A stretch of DNA of 64,000 bases from Ridgeia piscesae. Taxonomy: Eukaryota; Annelida; Polychaeta; Sabellida; Siboglinidae. Shown in pieces: positions 24,128 through 36,050 of this stretch. The notes below the pieces were generated by a model. The model did not search any database. It was given only the letters and a program-made list of their open reading frames with translations, and had not been told where the DNA came from. Every line of letters starts with the position of its first letter. Positions within the stretch are counted from its first letter, which is position 1. Both the position numbers and the translations under genes were made by a program. Location: NCBI GenBank assembly GCA_025642075.2, contig JAODUO010000051.1:173501-237500 (forward strand), written 5' to 3'.

Positions 24128-24362
24128 ACATAACTATACATCTTGGCCATGAAATATATATTCCATGCTTAAGTATTGTCACAAAATATTTATACATGTC
24201 ACTTTTATGTTACATGCGATTGCATGTTACATAAAAGCACACGATTCAAAATGCAACGTGTGTCATAGTGATATTTCAATAAAATAGAACTATGATTTCT
24301 TACATCAAAACTTGTAGATACACAGTAGTGTTAATGCATCTTTATGAATCTATATTTTGCAG

Positions 24363-24464
24363 ACTGTTGAGATGATTGGATCTCTTATTCGCTGCTGTAA
24401 AGTCTACAGTGTATTTGAACTTCTGTCAGAGTTGGAGACACTCAAGGCCAGCCTTGATGACCAG
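24363..24464 (+). CDS. RAD51D: RAD51D internal exon
   Basis: A 102-bp exon between TTTTGCAG and CCAG|GTAACA, phase 0 on both sides, reading TVEMIGSLIRCCKVYSVFEL, then LSELETLKASLDDQ. It fits the region of RAD51D between the first beta strand and Walker B (IQVVHAFDIFQMLDVLQEL in the human protein). Confidence 0.8.
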
Positions 24465-24756
24465 GTAACAGATCAGACAGTGCTGATGTCTGTGTGAAAA
24501 AAGTTCATGTAGTGTGTTTACCATGTTCTAAAAGCACAACAGTTTAACTTAACTGTATTTTCCATATACACATTATATACAGCACCACTGATGTATCTAG
24601 AATGTTGGTAAGCGAAGCCAAAACTGTTTTAGTATATAAAAATATGTTACAAAATATATAATGTTGTTAAAGTCAAAGGTGGCCATGGACTAACGTCCGC
24701 TAAATATCTTACTGTACAACACTCATACATACACACCCATACACCCGCCTCAAACA

Positions 24757-24832
24757 CACACAGTCACACAGTCACACAGTCACACAGTCACACAGTCACA
24801 CAGTCACACACACCCACACACACACACACACG
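24757..24832. repeat. (ACACAGTC)n / CA microsatellite
   Basis: Several CACACAGT units followed by a CA run, inside a RAD51D intron. Confidence 0.9.
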
Positions 24833-25226
24833 TAAACGTGCACTTGAGGTTATAGTAATATAAACTTTGTTGGAACCATAATATTTAATACCACACTGTC
24901 AATACCTCCATTTACTACCCACACAATACAAGCACGTAAAATTATTACAAACAAATAACGCCACCAAACTTACTATTGCAGTTTGTTTGATGACGTTAAG
25001 CCACATATTGAATGGACTAGGACTGAAACATGTTTTTAAAAGAATAGTGAATTGAACTGTCCAATGTAATAAACCTCTTCTCTTACAATTATATTTAAAT
25101 CTCCATCATTTAGCTAATATCATTGAAGAGTTGATCAAAGAATGTTGTTGCTATGATTTCTTATGCATGTAATTGTGCAGAATGCATGTTTAATGGTATA
25201 ATTTGTGTTATTGTATACGACTTCAG

Positions 25227-25320
25227 ACTGACAAACTGTGTTCAACATCACTGAAGTTGGTTATTGTGGACTGTGTGGCTGCCGTCATTTCGCCAGTTCT
25301 AGGAGGTTTTGAAACAGACG
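25227..25320 (+). CDS. RAD51D: RAD51D Walker B exon
   Basis: Acceptor CTTCAG and donor GACG|GTATGC bound 94 bp. It reads TDKLCSTSLKLVIVDCVAAV, then ISPVLGGFETD. LKLVIVDCVAAVISPVLGG is the Walker B strand and following loop of RAD51D (VKVVVVDSVTAVVSPLLGG in the human protein). Ends in phase 1. Confidence 0.85.
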
Positions 25321-25768
25321 GTATGCACATTATTCAAAGTAGTACAGTTGTACTGAGTTTTGTCTAAATACGTATCTGTCCTCACATTTAGTTCTCTGTT
25401 CAACATATGTAATTATTAGACTGTAAATATTTAGACTGTAAATATTTGTTTTCATTTATTTAAATGTGTTGTCATTTTACGAAGAGGACATTCACAGGCA
25501 ATAGTCTGTAAGATCAACTGCAAAACTCAAATCATTTACCTGATAGATTTTGATTAATTCACATTTTACTTTACTTGTTTTAACATAAAATGCACATGTG
25601 ATTAAACAAATTATGGTTCTAATGAAATACTGTTATGAGGTAAGCAGTTTGGTTGGCCTGTGGTGACTTGCAATGATTTCTGATATTCTCAATAGTGATT
25701 TTTGTCCCAGTTCCATGATGAGCATGTTTATAAGTTGGTTTGGTGTATGAAGTTTATTTTGCTTGCAG

Positions 25769-25839
25769 GGCATGCATATATGATGCACATTTCAAGAGTT
25801 CTTAAGACATTAGCTGTGGAATACCCTGTAGCTGTATTG
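25769..25839 (+). CDS. RAD51D: RAD51D exon after Walker B
   Basis: Acceptor GCTTGCAG and donor TTG|GTAAGG. Reads GHAYMMHISRVLKTLAVEYP, then VAVL, matching the helix and strand ([22 protein letters not shown]) before the conserved VTNH motif. The phase is compatible with the preceding exon. The following exons (VTNH, C-terminal strands) were not found. The large minisatellite begins 0.8 kb downstream. Confidence 0.8.
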
Positions 25840-26609
25840 GTAAGGCCAGACATTTTATATTTCATGCTTTACTGACATATTGTTACCAAAACAGTGTTGG
25901 GAATGCCAATAAAATGTAAAGGTCTTGTCTTGAGACCATACTGAATGAAAATATAAGGACATTTTATTTAGCACATGAACTTGATATTCATGTTGTGCTA
26001 TGATATTATCTAATTTATGTAAGAACATTTTATAAATCCCTGTTAGACGACATATACAGAAGCACATTTGTTTTCAGAATGCGATAAGCTCTATCCACCT
26101 TTTTTATTATCACAACGCGATTTATCCGTATTCCGCTAATGAATGCCACCTTGCCACACATGCAGCTATGGGGAGCAATGGAGCACAGTTTTTTATAACA
26201 AATAATTGAATGATACATTTTTTATAACAAATCTTGAAAAAATATTTCAAAGTCTGATTTTGAATTAATAGTATAAACCAATTTCATTTTCATGGTTTTG
26301 TTTAAACTTTGAGGTTGAAGCACAAGTGACCTTTACTCAGAACGAAGAAATGGACATATTACATTTTGCCCTAAATCCTTTGCAAAGTTCTTCTTTCACA
26401 TATGGTGGTGCTAATTAGATATACATGTATAAGGGATCGTGATGTTGAACACCAAACTCAACACACTGACGATGTTAGAATGTTTTTTTGGTTATAATTG
26501 GCACCTAGTGACTCTCCTTCATGACAATGCCGGCACAATTAAGTGACAGCTCGCTGTCCGCGCCCGCTGTCCATCTGCATCGCTCGGCCACAGGCCGGCT
26601 TTATAAAGT

Positions 26610-29600
26610 CTGGCCCGACAGATGATGCGCTACTACCACATGGCCCGACAGATGATGCGCTACTCCCACATGGCCCGACAGATGATGTGCTACTCCCACA
26701 TGGCCAGACAGATGATGCGCTACTACCACATGGCCCGACAGATGACGCGCTACTCCCACATGGCCCGACAGATGATGCGCTACTCCCACATGGCCCGACA
26801 GATGATGCACTACTCCCACATGGTCCGACAGATGACGCACTACTCCCACATGGTCCGACAGATGACGCACTACTCCCACATGGTCCGACAGATGACGCAC
26901 TACTCCCACATGGCCCGACAGACGATGCACTACTCCCACATGGCCCGACAGATGACGCACTACTCCCACATGGCCCGACAGATGACGCGCTACTCCCACA
27001 TGGCCCGACAGATGATGCGCTACTCCCACATGGCCCGACAGATGACGCACTACTCCCACATGGCCCGACAGATGACGCACTACTCCCACATGGCCCGACA
27101 GACGATGCTCTACTCCCACATGGCCCGACAGATGACGCACTACTCCCACATGGCCCGACAGATGATGCACTACTCCCACATGGCCAGACAGATGACGCGC
27201 TACTCCCACATGGCCTGACAGACGATGCTCTACTCCCACATGGCCAGACAGATGACGCACTACTCCCACATGGCCCGACAGATGACGCACTACTCCCACA
27301 TGGCCCGACAGACGATGCTCTACTCCCACATGGCCCGACAGATGACGCACTACTCCCACATGGCCCGACAGATGACGCACTACTCCCACATGGCCAGACA
27401 GATGACGCGCTACTCCCACATGGCCAGACAGATGATACTCTACTCCCACATGGCCCGACAGATGATGCTCTACTCCCACATGGCCAGACAGACGATGCTC
27501 TACTCCCACATGGCCCGACATATGATGCTCTACTCCCACATGGCCAGACAGACGATGCTCTACTCCCACATGGCCCGACATATGATGCTCTACTCCCACA
27601 TGGCCCGACATATGATGCTCTACTCCCACATGGCCTGACATATGATGCTCTACTCCCACATGGCCCGACATATGATGCTCTACTCCCACATGGCCAGACA
27701 GACGATGCTCTACTCCCACATGGCCAGACATATGATGCTCTACTCCCACATGGCCAGACAGATGATGCGCTACTCCCACATGGCCAGACAGATGACGCGC
27801 TACTCCCACATGGCCCGACATATGATGCTCTACTCCCACATGGCCAGACAGACGATGCTCTACTCCCACATGGCCAGACATATGATGCTCTACTCCCACA
27901 TGGCCTGACATATGATGCTCTACTCCCACATGGCCAGACAGATGACGCGCTACTCCCACATGGCCTGACAGACGATGCTCTACTCCCACATGGCCCGACA
28001 GATGATGCTCTACTCCCACATGGCCAGACAGAGACGCTACTCCCACAGGACATGATGCTCTACTCCCACATGGCCGACATATGATGCTCTACTCCCACAT
28101 GGCCAGACAGATGATGCTCTACTCCCACATGGCCAGACAGATGACGCGCTACTCCCACATGGCCCGACAGATGATGCTCTACTCCCACATGGCCCGACAG
28201 ATGATGCTCTACTCCCACATGGCCAGACATATGATGCTCTACTCCCACATGGCCAGACAGACGATGCTCTACTCCCACATGGCCTGACAGATGATGCTCT
28301 ACTCCCACATGGCCCGACATATGATGCTCTACTCCCACATGGCCTGACATATGATGCTCTACTCCCACATGGCCAGACAGACGATGCTCTACTCCCACAT
28401 GGCCTGACAGATGATGCTCTACTCCCACATGGCCCGACATATGATGCTCTACTCCCACATGGCCAGACAGACTGATGCTCTACTCCCACATGGCCTGACA
28501 GATGATGCTCTACTCCCACATGGCCCGACATATGATGCTCTACTCCCACATGGCCCGACATATGATGCTCTACTCCCACATGGCCAGACAGATGATGCTC
28601 TACTCCCACATGGCCAGACAGATGATGCCTACTCCCACATGGCCCGACAGATGACACGCTACTCCCACATGGCCTGACAGACGATGCTCTACTCCCACAT
28701 GGCACGACAGATGATGCTCTACTCCCACATGGCCCGACAGATGATGCTCTACTCCCACATGGCCAGACAGATGACGCGCTACTCCCACATGGCCTGACAG
28801 ACGATGCTCTACTCCCACATGGCCCGACAGATGATGCTCTACTCCCACATGGCCTGACAGATGATGCTCTACTCCCACATGGCCCGACAGACGATGCTCT
28901 ACTCCCACATGGCCAGACAGATGATGCTCTACTCCCACATGGCCACGACAGATGATGCTCTACTCCCACATGGCCTGACAGATGATGCTCTACTCCCACA
29001 TGGCCCGACAGACGATGCTCTACTCCCACATGGCCTGACAGATGATGCTCTACTCCCACATGGCCCGACAGATGATGCTCTACTCCCACATGGCCAGACA
29101 GATGATGCTCTACTCCCACATGGCCGACAGACGATGCTCTACTCCCACATGGCCCGACAGATGATGCTCTACTCCCACATGGCCCAGACAGATGCTCTAC
29201 TCCCACATGGCCAGACAATGAGCTCTACTCCCACATGGTCCGACAGATGAGCCTACTCCCACATGGCCCGACAGATGACGCACTACTCCCACATGGTCCG
29301 ACAGATGACGCTACTACCACATGGTCCGACAGATGATGCTCTACTCCCACATGGCCAAGACGATGGCTACTCCCACATGGCCGACAGACGATGCTCTACT
29401 CCCACATGGCCCGACAGATGATGCTCTACTCCCACATGGCCCGACAGACGATGCTCTACTCCCACATGGCCAGACAGATGATGCTCTACTCCCACATGGC
29501 CAGACAGATGATGCACTACTCCCACATGGCCCGACAGATGACGCTACTCCCACATGGTCCGACAGATGAGACACTCCCCATGGGCAGACGATGCTCTACT

Positions 29601-29840
29601 CCCACATGGCCCGACAGATGATGCTCTACTCCCACATGGCCAGACAGATGATGCCTACTCCCACATGGCCCGACAGATGACGCACTACTCCCACATGGCC
29701 GACAGATGACGCACTACTCCCACATGGCCACAGTGGCTACCCCACATGGTCCGACAGATGACGCGCTACTCCCACATGGCCCGACAGATGATGCGCTACT
29801 CACATGGCCCGACAGATGACGCACTACTCCCACATATACA
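26610..29840. repeat. 30-bp minisatellite, about 107 copies
   Basis: Unit of the form CCGACAGATGATGC followed by GCTACTCCCACATGGC, repeated without interruption from about 26610 to 28030, then with growing numbers of single-base indels, especially after 29170. Because 30 is a multiple of three, long stop-free frames run on both strands (10-residue repeats such as PTDDALLPHG and GHVGVEHHLS). Variation is concentrated at a few positions (CAG/TAT, GCG/GCA/GCT, CCC/CCA/CCT). It lies downstream of the last recognised RAD51D exon. Confidence 0.97.
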
Positions 29841-31467
29841 TGTAGATACAAAATAACATACGGTTGGTACATACACATAAATAGCCTCTAAAAGGTAAAT
29901 ATGTTGAACAGTGAGTAGATAAAATTAAATAAGGTTAGAAGTTAGATAAGTGTAAAAGTGTAGTAGAATAGATAAAATAATGAGCAATATATCTGATTTA
30001 TACATGAAGATAAACACAATTAGAAAAAATTGAATGGATAAAATTAATAATAATAATACAATTTATTTGTATAGTGAATGAACAAATTGTTAAGTTGTAT
30101 AAACAAAATTAATAATTAAAAAAAATGTGAACAAACAGCATCAGGAACACAGATTAAATAACATGTACATGTTGCAACATGTACACACTCAAACATAACA
30201 CACAGCTTCTGGTAGACACACCCTGTAACAAATATACACAAAATGCAATATGTACACACATCAATGCATACACACACTGAAACAGGTAGATACATAAACA
30301 TATATACAGGGTAAGTACCACAAAAAGTAACAAGTACACACAGTAAGAGGTGTATACAGCAACAGGCATGAACACTGCAATTTATGCACACGACACTTCT
30401 ACCCTTGAAGCAGAGGCTTCCCAAACCAGCGTGAGCCTTTTTACAGGCCCGATTGACGAGTTCGTCGCCCTGATTGGCGCAAGAGAACCTTGCTACCAAT
30501 CGGTTTTGTTTGTCTATGGTGTTTTATCAACTAACGGCCCCACAGCCGGGAAGGACGGAACTGACCACCTCGTAGTGGCGTTCCTTCCAGGGCGGTCCTT
30601 GCCTTTACCCCCGTGAACTCGTCAGGTATCGAGATTCACGCGTCCGACTCGTTCCACGAGACCGTTCGTTCACAAAGCTCCGCCGCCGACCGAGCGCCAT
30701 TGTGTCGGATTCTGTGAGTAAATTAGAATAGTAATATTAGAATAGTAAAGTATATATTATAATCATTAGTGCAATTAGGAAGATAATAACAGATTCAAGT
30801 TCTTCTATCATGAGGACTGTTGAACTTCTCTGCATGAACCATGTTGATCTTCTGTGGGGCCAAGTAATCTTCTGTATTGACCAAATTGGTGGTCAGTGTG
30901 GACCATATTTCCTTTCTAATGGACCATGGTGATCTTATGTGTGAGGCGTGCTGATATTTTTCATGGACCATGTTTTTGCTGTTTGTGAACTATATAACAG
31001 GTGGTCTCTGTGGACAATGTTGTTCATTTTGTTCTTTGTGTTCTTATCCAAAAAGTTCTGTTTTTTATAAGATCACTGCATAGGTGTACACTATAATAAT
31101 CCCATTTTGTCCATGAAACAATAAAATAATAAAACTTGTGTATGTTTGTGCTTGCACAAATGGACTTTCATTGACCTTCTGTGAAGACCAAGTTGATTGT
31201 TTTCTTCTGTTATGATACAATATTGTAATTTGAGTGGAGCATCTTGACATTTCTCGTGTACAGTATAACTAAAGAGACAGGTGAGAAAATTGCTTAAACA
31301 TTCACAGTATCCATATGCAAGAGTATGTAATGTAAAGAGCATGTAAAAGGTTTTGTGGTACAGCTGAGTGAGTCAGCCAGGTCTTTGTGCCTGTGTCTGC
31401 TTGATACAGTTGTACATGTTAATCCATACAACAAATGTGTATTCTTTTTTTGTCTACTCCATTACAG
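29841..31467. other. non-coding stretch with a GC-rich island
   Basis: From 30390 to 30715 the base composition rises sharply, with inverted and direct CCAAT motifs near 30475-30505 and a splice-donor-like TCTGTGAGTAAA at about 30708. This could be a promoter and non-coding first exon for the gene ending at 31638, but no coding connection was found. Elsewhere AT-rich, with TTCTGT-GGACCA-type short repeats at 30830-31020. Confidence 0.35.
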
Positions 31468-31638
31468 TTTGGCCTGAAGGCATTCTACAGACGTCATGAG
31501 GAGGTGATAGCAGAGATCATCCTCCAGCAAGAGTTGTGTGTGAAGGAACTGGCTGTGATTGAAGAGAGTCTGGACCTCAAACACAGACAGCAAGCACTTC
31601 AAGAGGAGGATGCAGATGGAGGGACAGTCAGAAGATAA
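31468..31638 (+). CDS. terminal exon of an unrecognised helical protein
   Basis: A clean acceptor (TCCATTACAG) precedes 57 codons ending in TAA. The peptide is strongly helical and amphipathic (FGLKAFYRRHEEVIAEIILQ, then QELCVKELAVIEESLDLKHR, then an acidic tail), suggesting a coiled-coil C-terminus. It does not match the RAD51D or MRRF C-termini. Possible polyA signals lie far downstream (AATAAA near 32803). Confidence 0.5.
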   Translation, partial: FGLKAFYRRHEEVIAEIILQQELCVKELAVIEESLDLKHRQQALQEEDADGGTVRR

Positions 31639-32165
31639 AGTTAAAGAACATGTGAACAGTGATTACTGGAATGTAAATCTGTGGGTGCAGATGTGTGATA
31701 GAGAACTGAAGTGGTGTGGACTGGATTAAGTAACTATATTAGCAGTGACATCATGACAACCTACAACCATTTAAGGACAATATGAACATGTTTACATGTG
31801 TTAAAATACTGTAATGGCTGTGCATATTCATGACACCAACAAATAACTACGTCGTCAACTGTCAAAAAGTAGGGAAACATAGTTAACAGAGATCCCAGTC
31901 TGGATATTTATGAACATGATCATGTACACAAACTATTTAATGTTGTACATTTAAAGGGCATCTGAACACATGCAGTGTCAGTACACTGTACTCTGAATAC
32001 ATAGTCTTTACAGTAGTAGATACCAATGTTTAAAGTTGTGCTAAGAAAGTGAATGGAATTACCTAGATCAGTAGTGAAGTTCTCTATTTTGCTGTGTTAA
32101 CAATGGTCATGTAGTGTGCCAAAATATGTTTGATGACATATGTATATTAGAGCATTCCTGTTACT
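31639..32165. other. likely 3' untranslated / intergenic DNA
   Basis: AT-rich, no ORF. Directly follows the terminal exon. Confidence 0.35.
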
Positions 32166-32169
32166 GAAC

Positions 32170-32510
32170 GCACATGTTCATAATAGCCCAGTGGTGGAAC
32201 AGCTAGAGCTTCAGACTAGACTAAGAGAAACATGGTTCAGATCCTGTGCTGCTCTATTAAACCTTGCGCAAACTTGTTTTTCACTCTACGTTGCTCCGGT
32301 TCACTCTGCTCAGAATGAGTACTTGGCTATAGACAGCGGTGGATAATTGTGTGTGAATAATCCTTGAGCATTGATTGCAGTGGGACTGGAAGCTTTCCAG
32401 AGAAGTCGGTATGGTGTTCTGTAGAACAGATCTGCCAGGAAGTAAGGTGTCAGGCACCTTAAGCAATCTTGAGGATTGGATACTGCACTGTATAAAAACT
32501 TACATTTAGC
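32170..32510 (+). mobile_element. tRNA-derived SINE
   Basis: The head has A-box-like TAGCCCAGTGGTGGAACAGC and a B-box GGTTCAGATCC (about 32231), the internal pol III promoter layout. The body continues to TATAAAAACTTACATTTAGC near 32508. The 3' part (AGCAATCTTGA...ACTG...AAAACTTAC) recurs at 43405-43515. Confidence 0.7.
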
Positions 32511-33517
32511 TTTTGTTCCTATTTAATTTTCTTTTGCTGTTCCAAGCAGTGACATGTACAAGTCTAGAATCGTAATTTTATGGAAGGCTTATTGTATTTA
32601 TCTGTGTAGAACTGCTATATGAGAGATTTCTGAAAATATGCTACTTTCATGAAGGCTGTATATTCCAATCAATGAAAATATGCCAATCACACCCTACGGG
32701 TGACTGGCACTGCTCTAAGTGTAACTGGCCTAGTCGCAGTTTTTAAATTTTTGTATGACATTTTATACAACTTTTAACAAACGATGTAAATATTTTGATT
32801 TAATAAAAATTTTAAAAGTTTTTGTTTAGCATGTTTAAGGAGTGTGAGTACTTTTAAATAGCTGTTGAGTTAGATGGCAAAAACATGCAATTTAAAGGGA
32901 TGCAAAGTCTTTGTGGCTCTTTATTGCAAAATCATGTTATACATTATAAATTATACCTATTATACCATACTGACTGTCCAAAGATGCTTTCATGTCCCAT
33001 TTTGGTGTTGGAAATAAAAGTGGTAAGTGCACTTATGCATCGTTTACATCGACCACAATGCATTTTCAAAATCCGACACGGAAATGCATGATCACGTTAT
33101 GCGTTATCACGTGAACACAAGTTGCCAGCTTGAATATTTGTTGTCATTCTATCTAATGGCGGGTAGGAGAAATTTCACCCGGTAGTACTATCAGTATCGT
33201 CTGCATAAAAAACCCGAAAAAGGACCTTGACAAATTTATTGCAACCACATTTATTTATTGTAATTGATTATTTCATTAATTTGAAGAATGATAATGAGTT
33301 AGTTTTCTAGCATGACATACTTTATGTAAGCTGTGTTTTATATAAATGAATAGTGTAAACCATATGCATTATTACACATGCTAACTAATGTTTAAAACCA
33401 ATTTGATATGAGATCCAATGTGCTGTCTATATTCTGATGGTTATCTTTATTCTGTTGGGCTATTTGTTCGGGTGGGCTGTCTATATTCTAGTGAGTTATC
33501 TTTAGTCTCTACCTCTG
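32511..33517. other. AT-rich intergenic DNA
   Basis: No gene-like feature. An AATAAA is present at about 32803. Confidence 0.35.
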
Positions 33518-33868
33518 TCTGTCTGTCTGTCTGTCTGTGTCTGTCTGTCTGTCTCTCTCTCCCTCCCTCCCTCCCTCTCTCTCTCTCTCTCTCTCTCCCT
33601 CTCCCTCTCCCTCTCTCTCTCCCTCCCTCCCTCCCTCCCTTCCTCCCTCCCTCCCTCCCTTACTACCTCCTCTATCTCTCTCTCTTTCTCCCTCCGTCCT
33701 TCCCTCCCTTACTGCCTCTCTCTCTCCCTGCATCCCTCCCTCCCATACTGCCTCTCTCTCCCTATGTCCCTCCCTCCCTTACTGCCTCTCTCTCTTCCTC
33801 CCTCCCTCCTTCCCTCCCTCCCTCCCTCCCTCCCTCCCTCCCTCCCTCCCTCCCTCCCTCCCTCCCTT
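33518..33868. repeat. polypyrimidine tract (CTGT/CTCT/CCCT)n
   Basis: About 350 bp almost entirely C and T on the plus strand, starting with CTGT units, then CCCT and CT units. Mirror-symmetric homopyrimidine DNA of this kind can form triplex structures. It has replaced the C-terminal part of the adjoining transposase pseudogene. ORFs across it are artefacts. Confidence 0.95.
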
Positions 33869-33879
33869 CTATCAGTCCT

Positions 33880-34805
33880 TGAAGTGTGCTTCGATCACCG
33901 TCTGTCATGTTTACTCGTGTGAGGCCGCAGGCCTTCAAATGCGGTGAGGTGTTCCACCAATTCCTTCTACCACCCCGGCAGACAATCGCATGTCTGCGAC
34001 AGTTAGCACACGAACCTGAATAGCAGTCAAGTGTAGTTTGAATGACATCTGGCATGCGTCTCGCTATGGCTGTTTCATCGCTGTCATGAAGCATATGGAC
34101 ACTGGTGTAGACCGTCTGACACCTTGTCTTCACATCCTCTGCAAACAGTCTTCTGTTTTCTGTTCATCTAGCAGCAATCTCTCCGGGAAACATCATAGGG
34201 GAGAACGATGCCTTCATGATGTGACGAAACTGTGTCTAAGACAGATGTGTTGTATCGGATTGCCTCTGTGTCTCCATGCCAGCTGGCATGGCGTCTTGTA
34301 TGCCACGTGAAGCCAATGCATCTCCATCCGTAGCGACATACTTGACTGCAACATTATCTTGTGCTAGGCTGTCACCAATGTGTTTCCCGATCCTGTACTC
34401 AGACAGTGTCTCCATTGCTAGCACATTGGCTGTACATCCAACATGTCCAAGGCAGGTGACATTTAACCCTTTACTTCGAAGTGAAGATCCTAATTTGCAG
34501 AGTTTATTGTCCAGTTGGAAAGCTATGATTTCCCGTTGATCAGATTGCCAGCTGAATGCAGTCCCGAGAGCCTGTGAATCATTCTGGCCACCACAACTGT
34601 AACTGTTTTTGAGATTGGTAGAATTGTATCGAACATCGACGGTGATGTTAATCGGAGCATCTTCTGGCAGACCACGAAGAGTGTTAGTCTCCTTAGATCT
34701 CTGTCTTCTCATGCGCAAGTCATCCATTGTTGCTTGTGCAGTGAGACCTGCGATCTTGTTCGCTGTTCTCTGCAATCCGGTGTGACTGGGAGGTGGCGTG
34801 TCCAT
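33880..34805 (-). pseudogene. Mutator-like transposase pseudogene
   Basis: A single minus-strand frame from 34805 to about 33880 is open except for stops at 34236-34238 and 34164-34166. It contains VDVRYNSTNLKNSYSCGGQN, KLCKLGSSLRSKG, VKYVATDGDA and, downstream, DCYSGSCANCRRHAIVC and SPHLKACGLTRVNMTDGDR. This order is characteristic of the Mutator-like transposase domain proteins abundant in invertebrate genomes. The N-terminal zinc-binding part is missing or scrambled, and the C-terminus runs into the polypyrimidine tract. Inactive. Confidence 0.75.
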
Positions 34806-34893
34806 TGCTGTGAGAATGTGACGGAACTTTGTGGTTGCTGTTGTCGAATCCTGCAGACCGATGTGAAGTGCAACATTCGTTGTGGCAGCCCGC

Positions 34894-34960
34894 CTGTCAG
34901 TTGTTGCATTTCTGTGGATTAATATATTATATTAATCCACAGAAAGGCAACAACTGACAG
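34894..34960. repeat. palindrome at the 5' edge of the Mutator-like pseudogene
   Basis: CTGTCAGTTGTTGC at 34894 faces GCAACAACTGACAG ending at 34960, and TTCTGTGGATTAATAT faces its complement at the centre, giving arms of about 32 bp with only small mismatch. It could be a rearranged transposon end. Confidence 0.9.
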
Positions 34961-35202
34961 CTGTCATGAGTTGACAGATATGATACCATGCTGCACACAT
35001 ACATCATTTTCATTCACGAAACACTGCTCAAGTCTTCACAGAAATTCAAACAACCTGCACAATGCTGTTTCTTTAGTGTACTCTTTGGTCGGGTTATGGC
35101 GGATGAATGCCTTAGTTAGTACGCTTTTACTGACAACTGGCTCCATATGGCGGACAAAACAAAGACAGGATGGTAAACTAAAACAATTAACAAATTAATG
35201 TA

Positions 35203-35458
35203 TACCCAGATAGCATGGAAACATTAATCTAACGTTCATTTAACGTTAGCAGAAACGTTGGTTTAACGTTTACATGTGAACGGTTTTTTCGGCGTTATTT
35301 TGCTCGTTTATTTAACGTAGATCTACGTTTACTTTCTAAACAAACAAAAACAACCGAAAACTAACGTTTCGGGAACGTTAGAAATTTAACGGTAACCAAA
35401 ATCAAACAGTTCTAACCAAATGCAAACGTTAATGTAACGTTTGCATGCTATCTGGGTA
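35203..35458. mobile_element. 256-bp MITE rich in AACGTT
   Basis: Perfect ends TACCCAGATAGCATG (35203-35217) and its complement (35444-35458). If the outer TA is counted as the target duplication, the TIR is CCCAGATAGCATG. Inside are many AACGTT palindromes in both orientations. There is no ORF. Size, TIRs and TA borders fit a non-autonomous DNA transposon. Confidence 0.85.
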
Positions 35459-36050
35459 CCTACCATATTTGACATAACGGAGTGGCTATACGTCCGGATA
35501 CGGACGAATAGCCTTGGGGACTATACGTCCGGATACGGATGAATAGCGTATGTCGTCCCCCAGGCTATTTGTCCGGACATATTTCTCGCGAGAGTTCAAT
35601 TCAGATTTGCGCAAGCGGCACAACTGAGATGGATGAGCTGGCCGTTGGACGCGAATTCCCAGACATTCAATGATTATTAGCAGCTGTTGAACACTTTGAA
35701 CACACCAATTTCGTGCAATTTTATAAAAGGACAGCAGAAACATAGAGGCAGATAGATATACGTAGAAATACACGAAAGACGTACAACACGGCCATCGAGT
35801 ATGCCAATATTACGTATGCTTGCGTCCACGGGGGAAGAGCATATAAGACCAACTCCAAGGGGATGCGACCTCATCAAAGGTATTATTACGCTTTCTGAAT
35901 TAGTTACTGTCAATTATTTATGCTACGACTATACATACACTATTGTGATATCCCCCACTGTATAGCTAATGTTTCATTATGCATTTTACACGGCCCTTTT
36001 TATGGTACCAGGCATTATCAACATGTAGATTTAACAAGATTTAACAAGAT
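35459..36050. other. intergenic, short direct repeats
   Basis: TACGTCCGGATACGG occurs at 35489-35503 and again at 35524-35538, with further CTATACGTCC/GTCCGGAC variants. No gene is recognised. Confidence 0.4.

Noticed and set aside
26539..28084. Long ORFs of about 500 codons on both strands
   Set aside because: They are by-products of the 30-bp repeat, whose length is a multiple of three; frames on both strands are equally open.
26610..29840. CRISPR-like array (30-bp period)
   Set aside because: Units are contiguous with no unique spacers, and the genome is eukaryotic.
30350..30616. 88-codon ORF in the GC-rich island
   Set aside because: No family features, several frames open; better explained as a promoter-like or untranslated region.
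33418..33947. Ser/Leu/Pro-rich ORFs
   Set aside because: Translation of the polypyrimidine tract.
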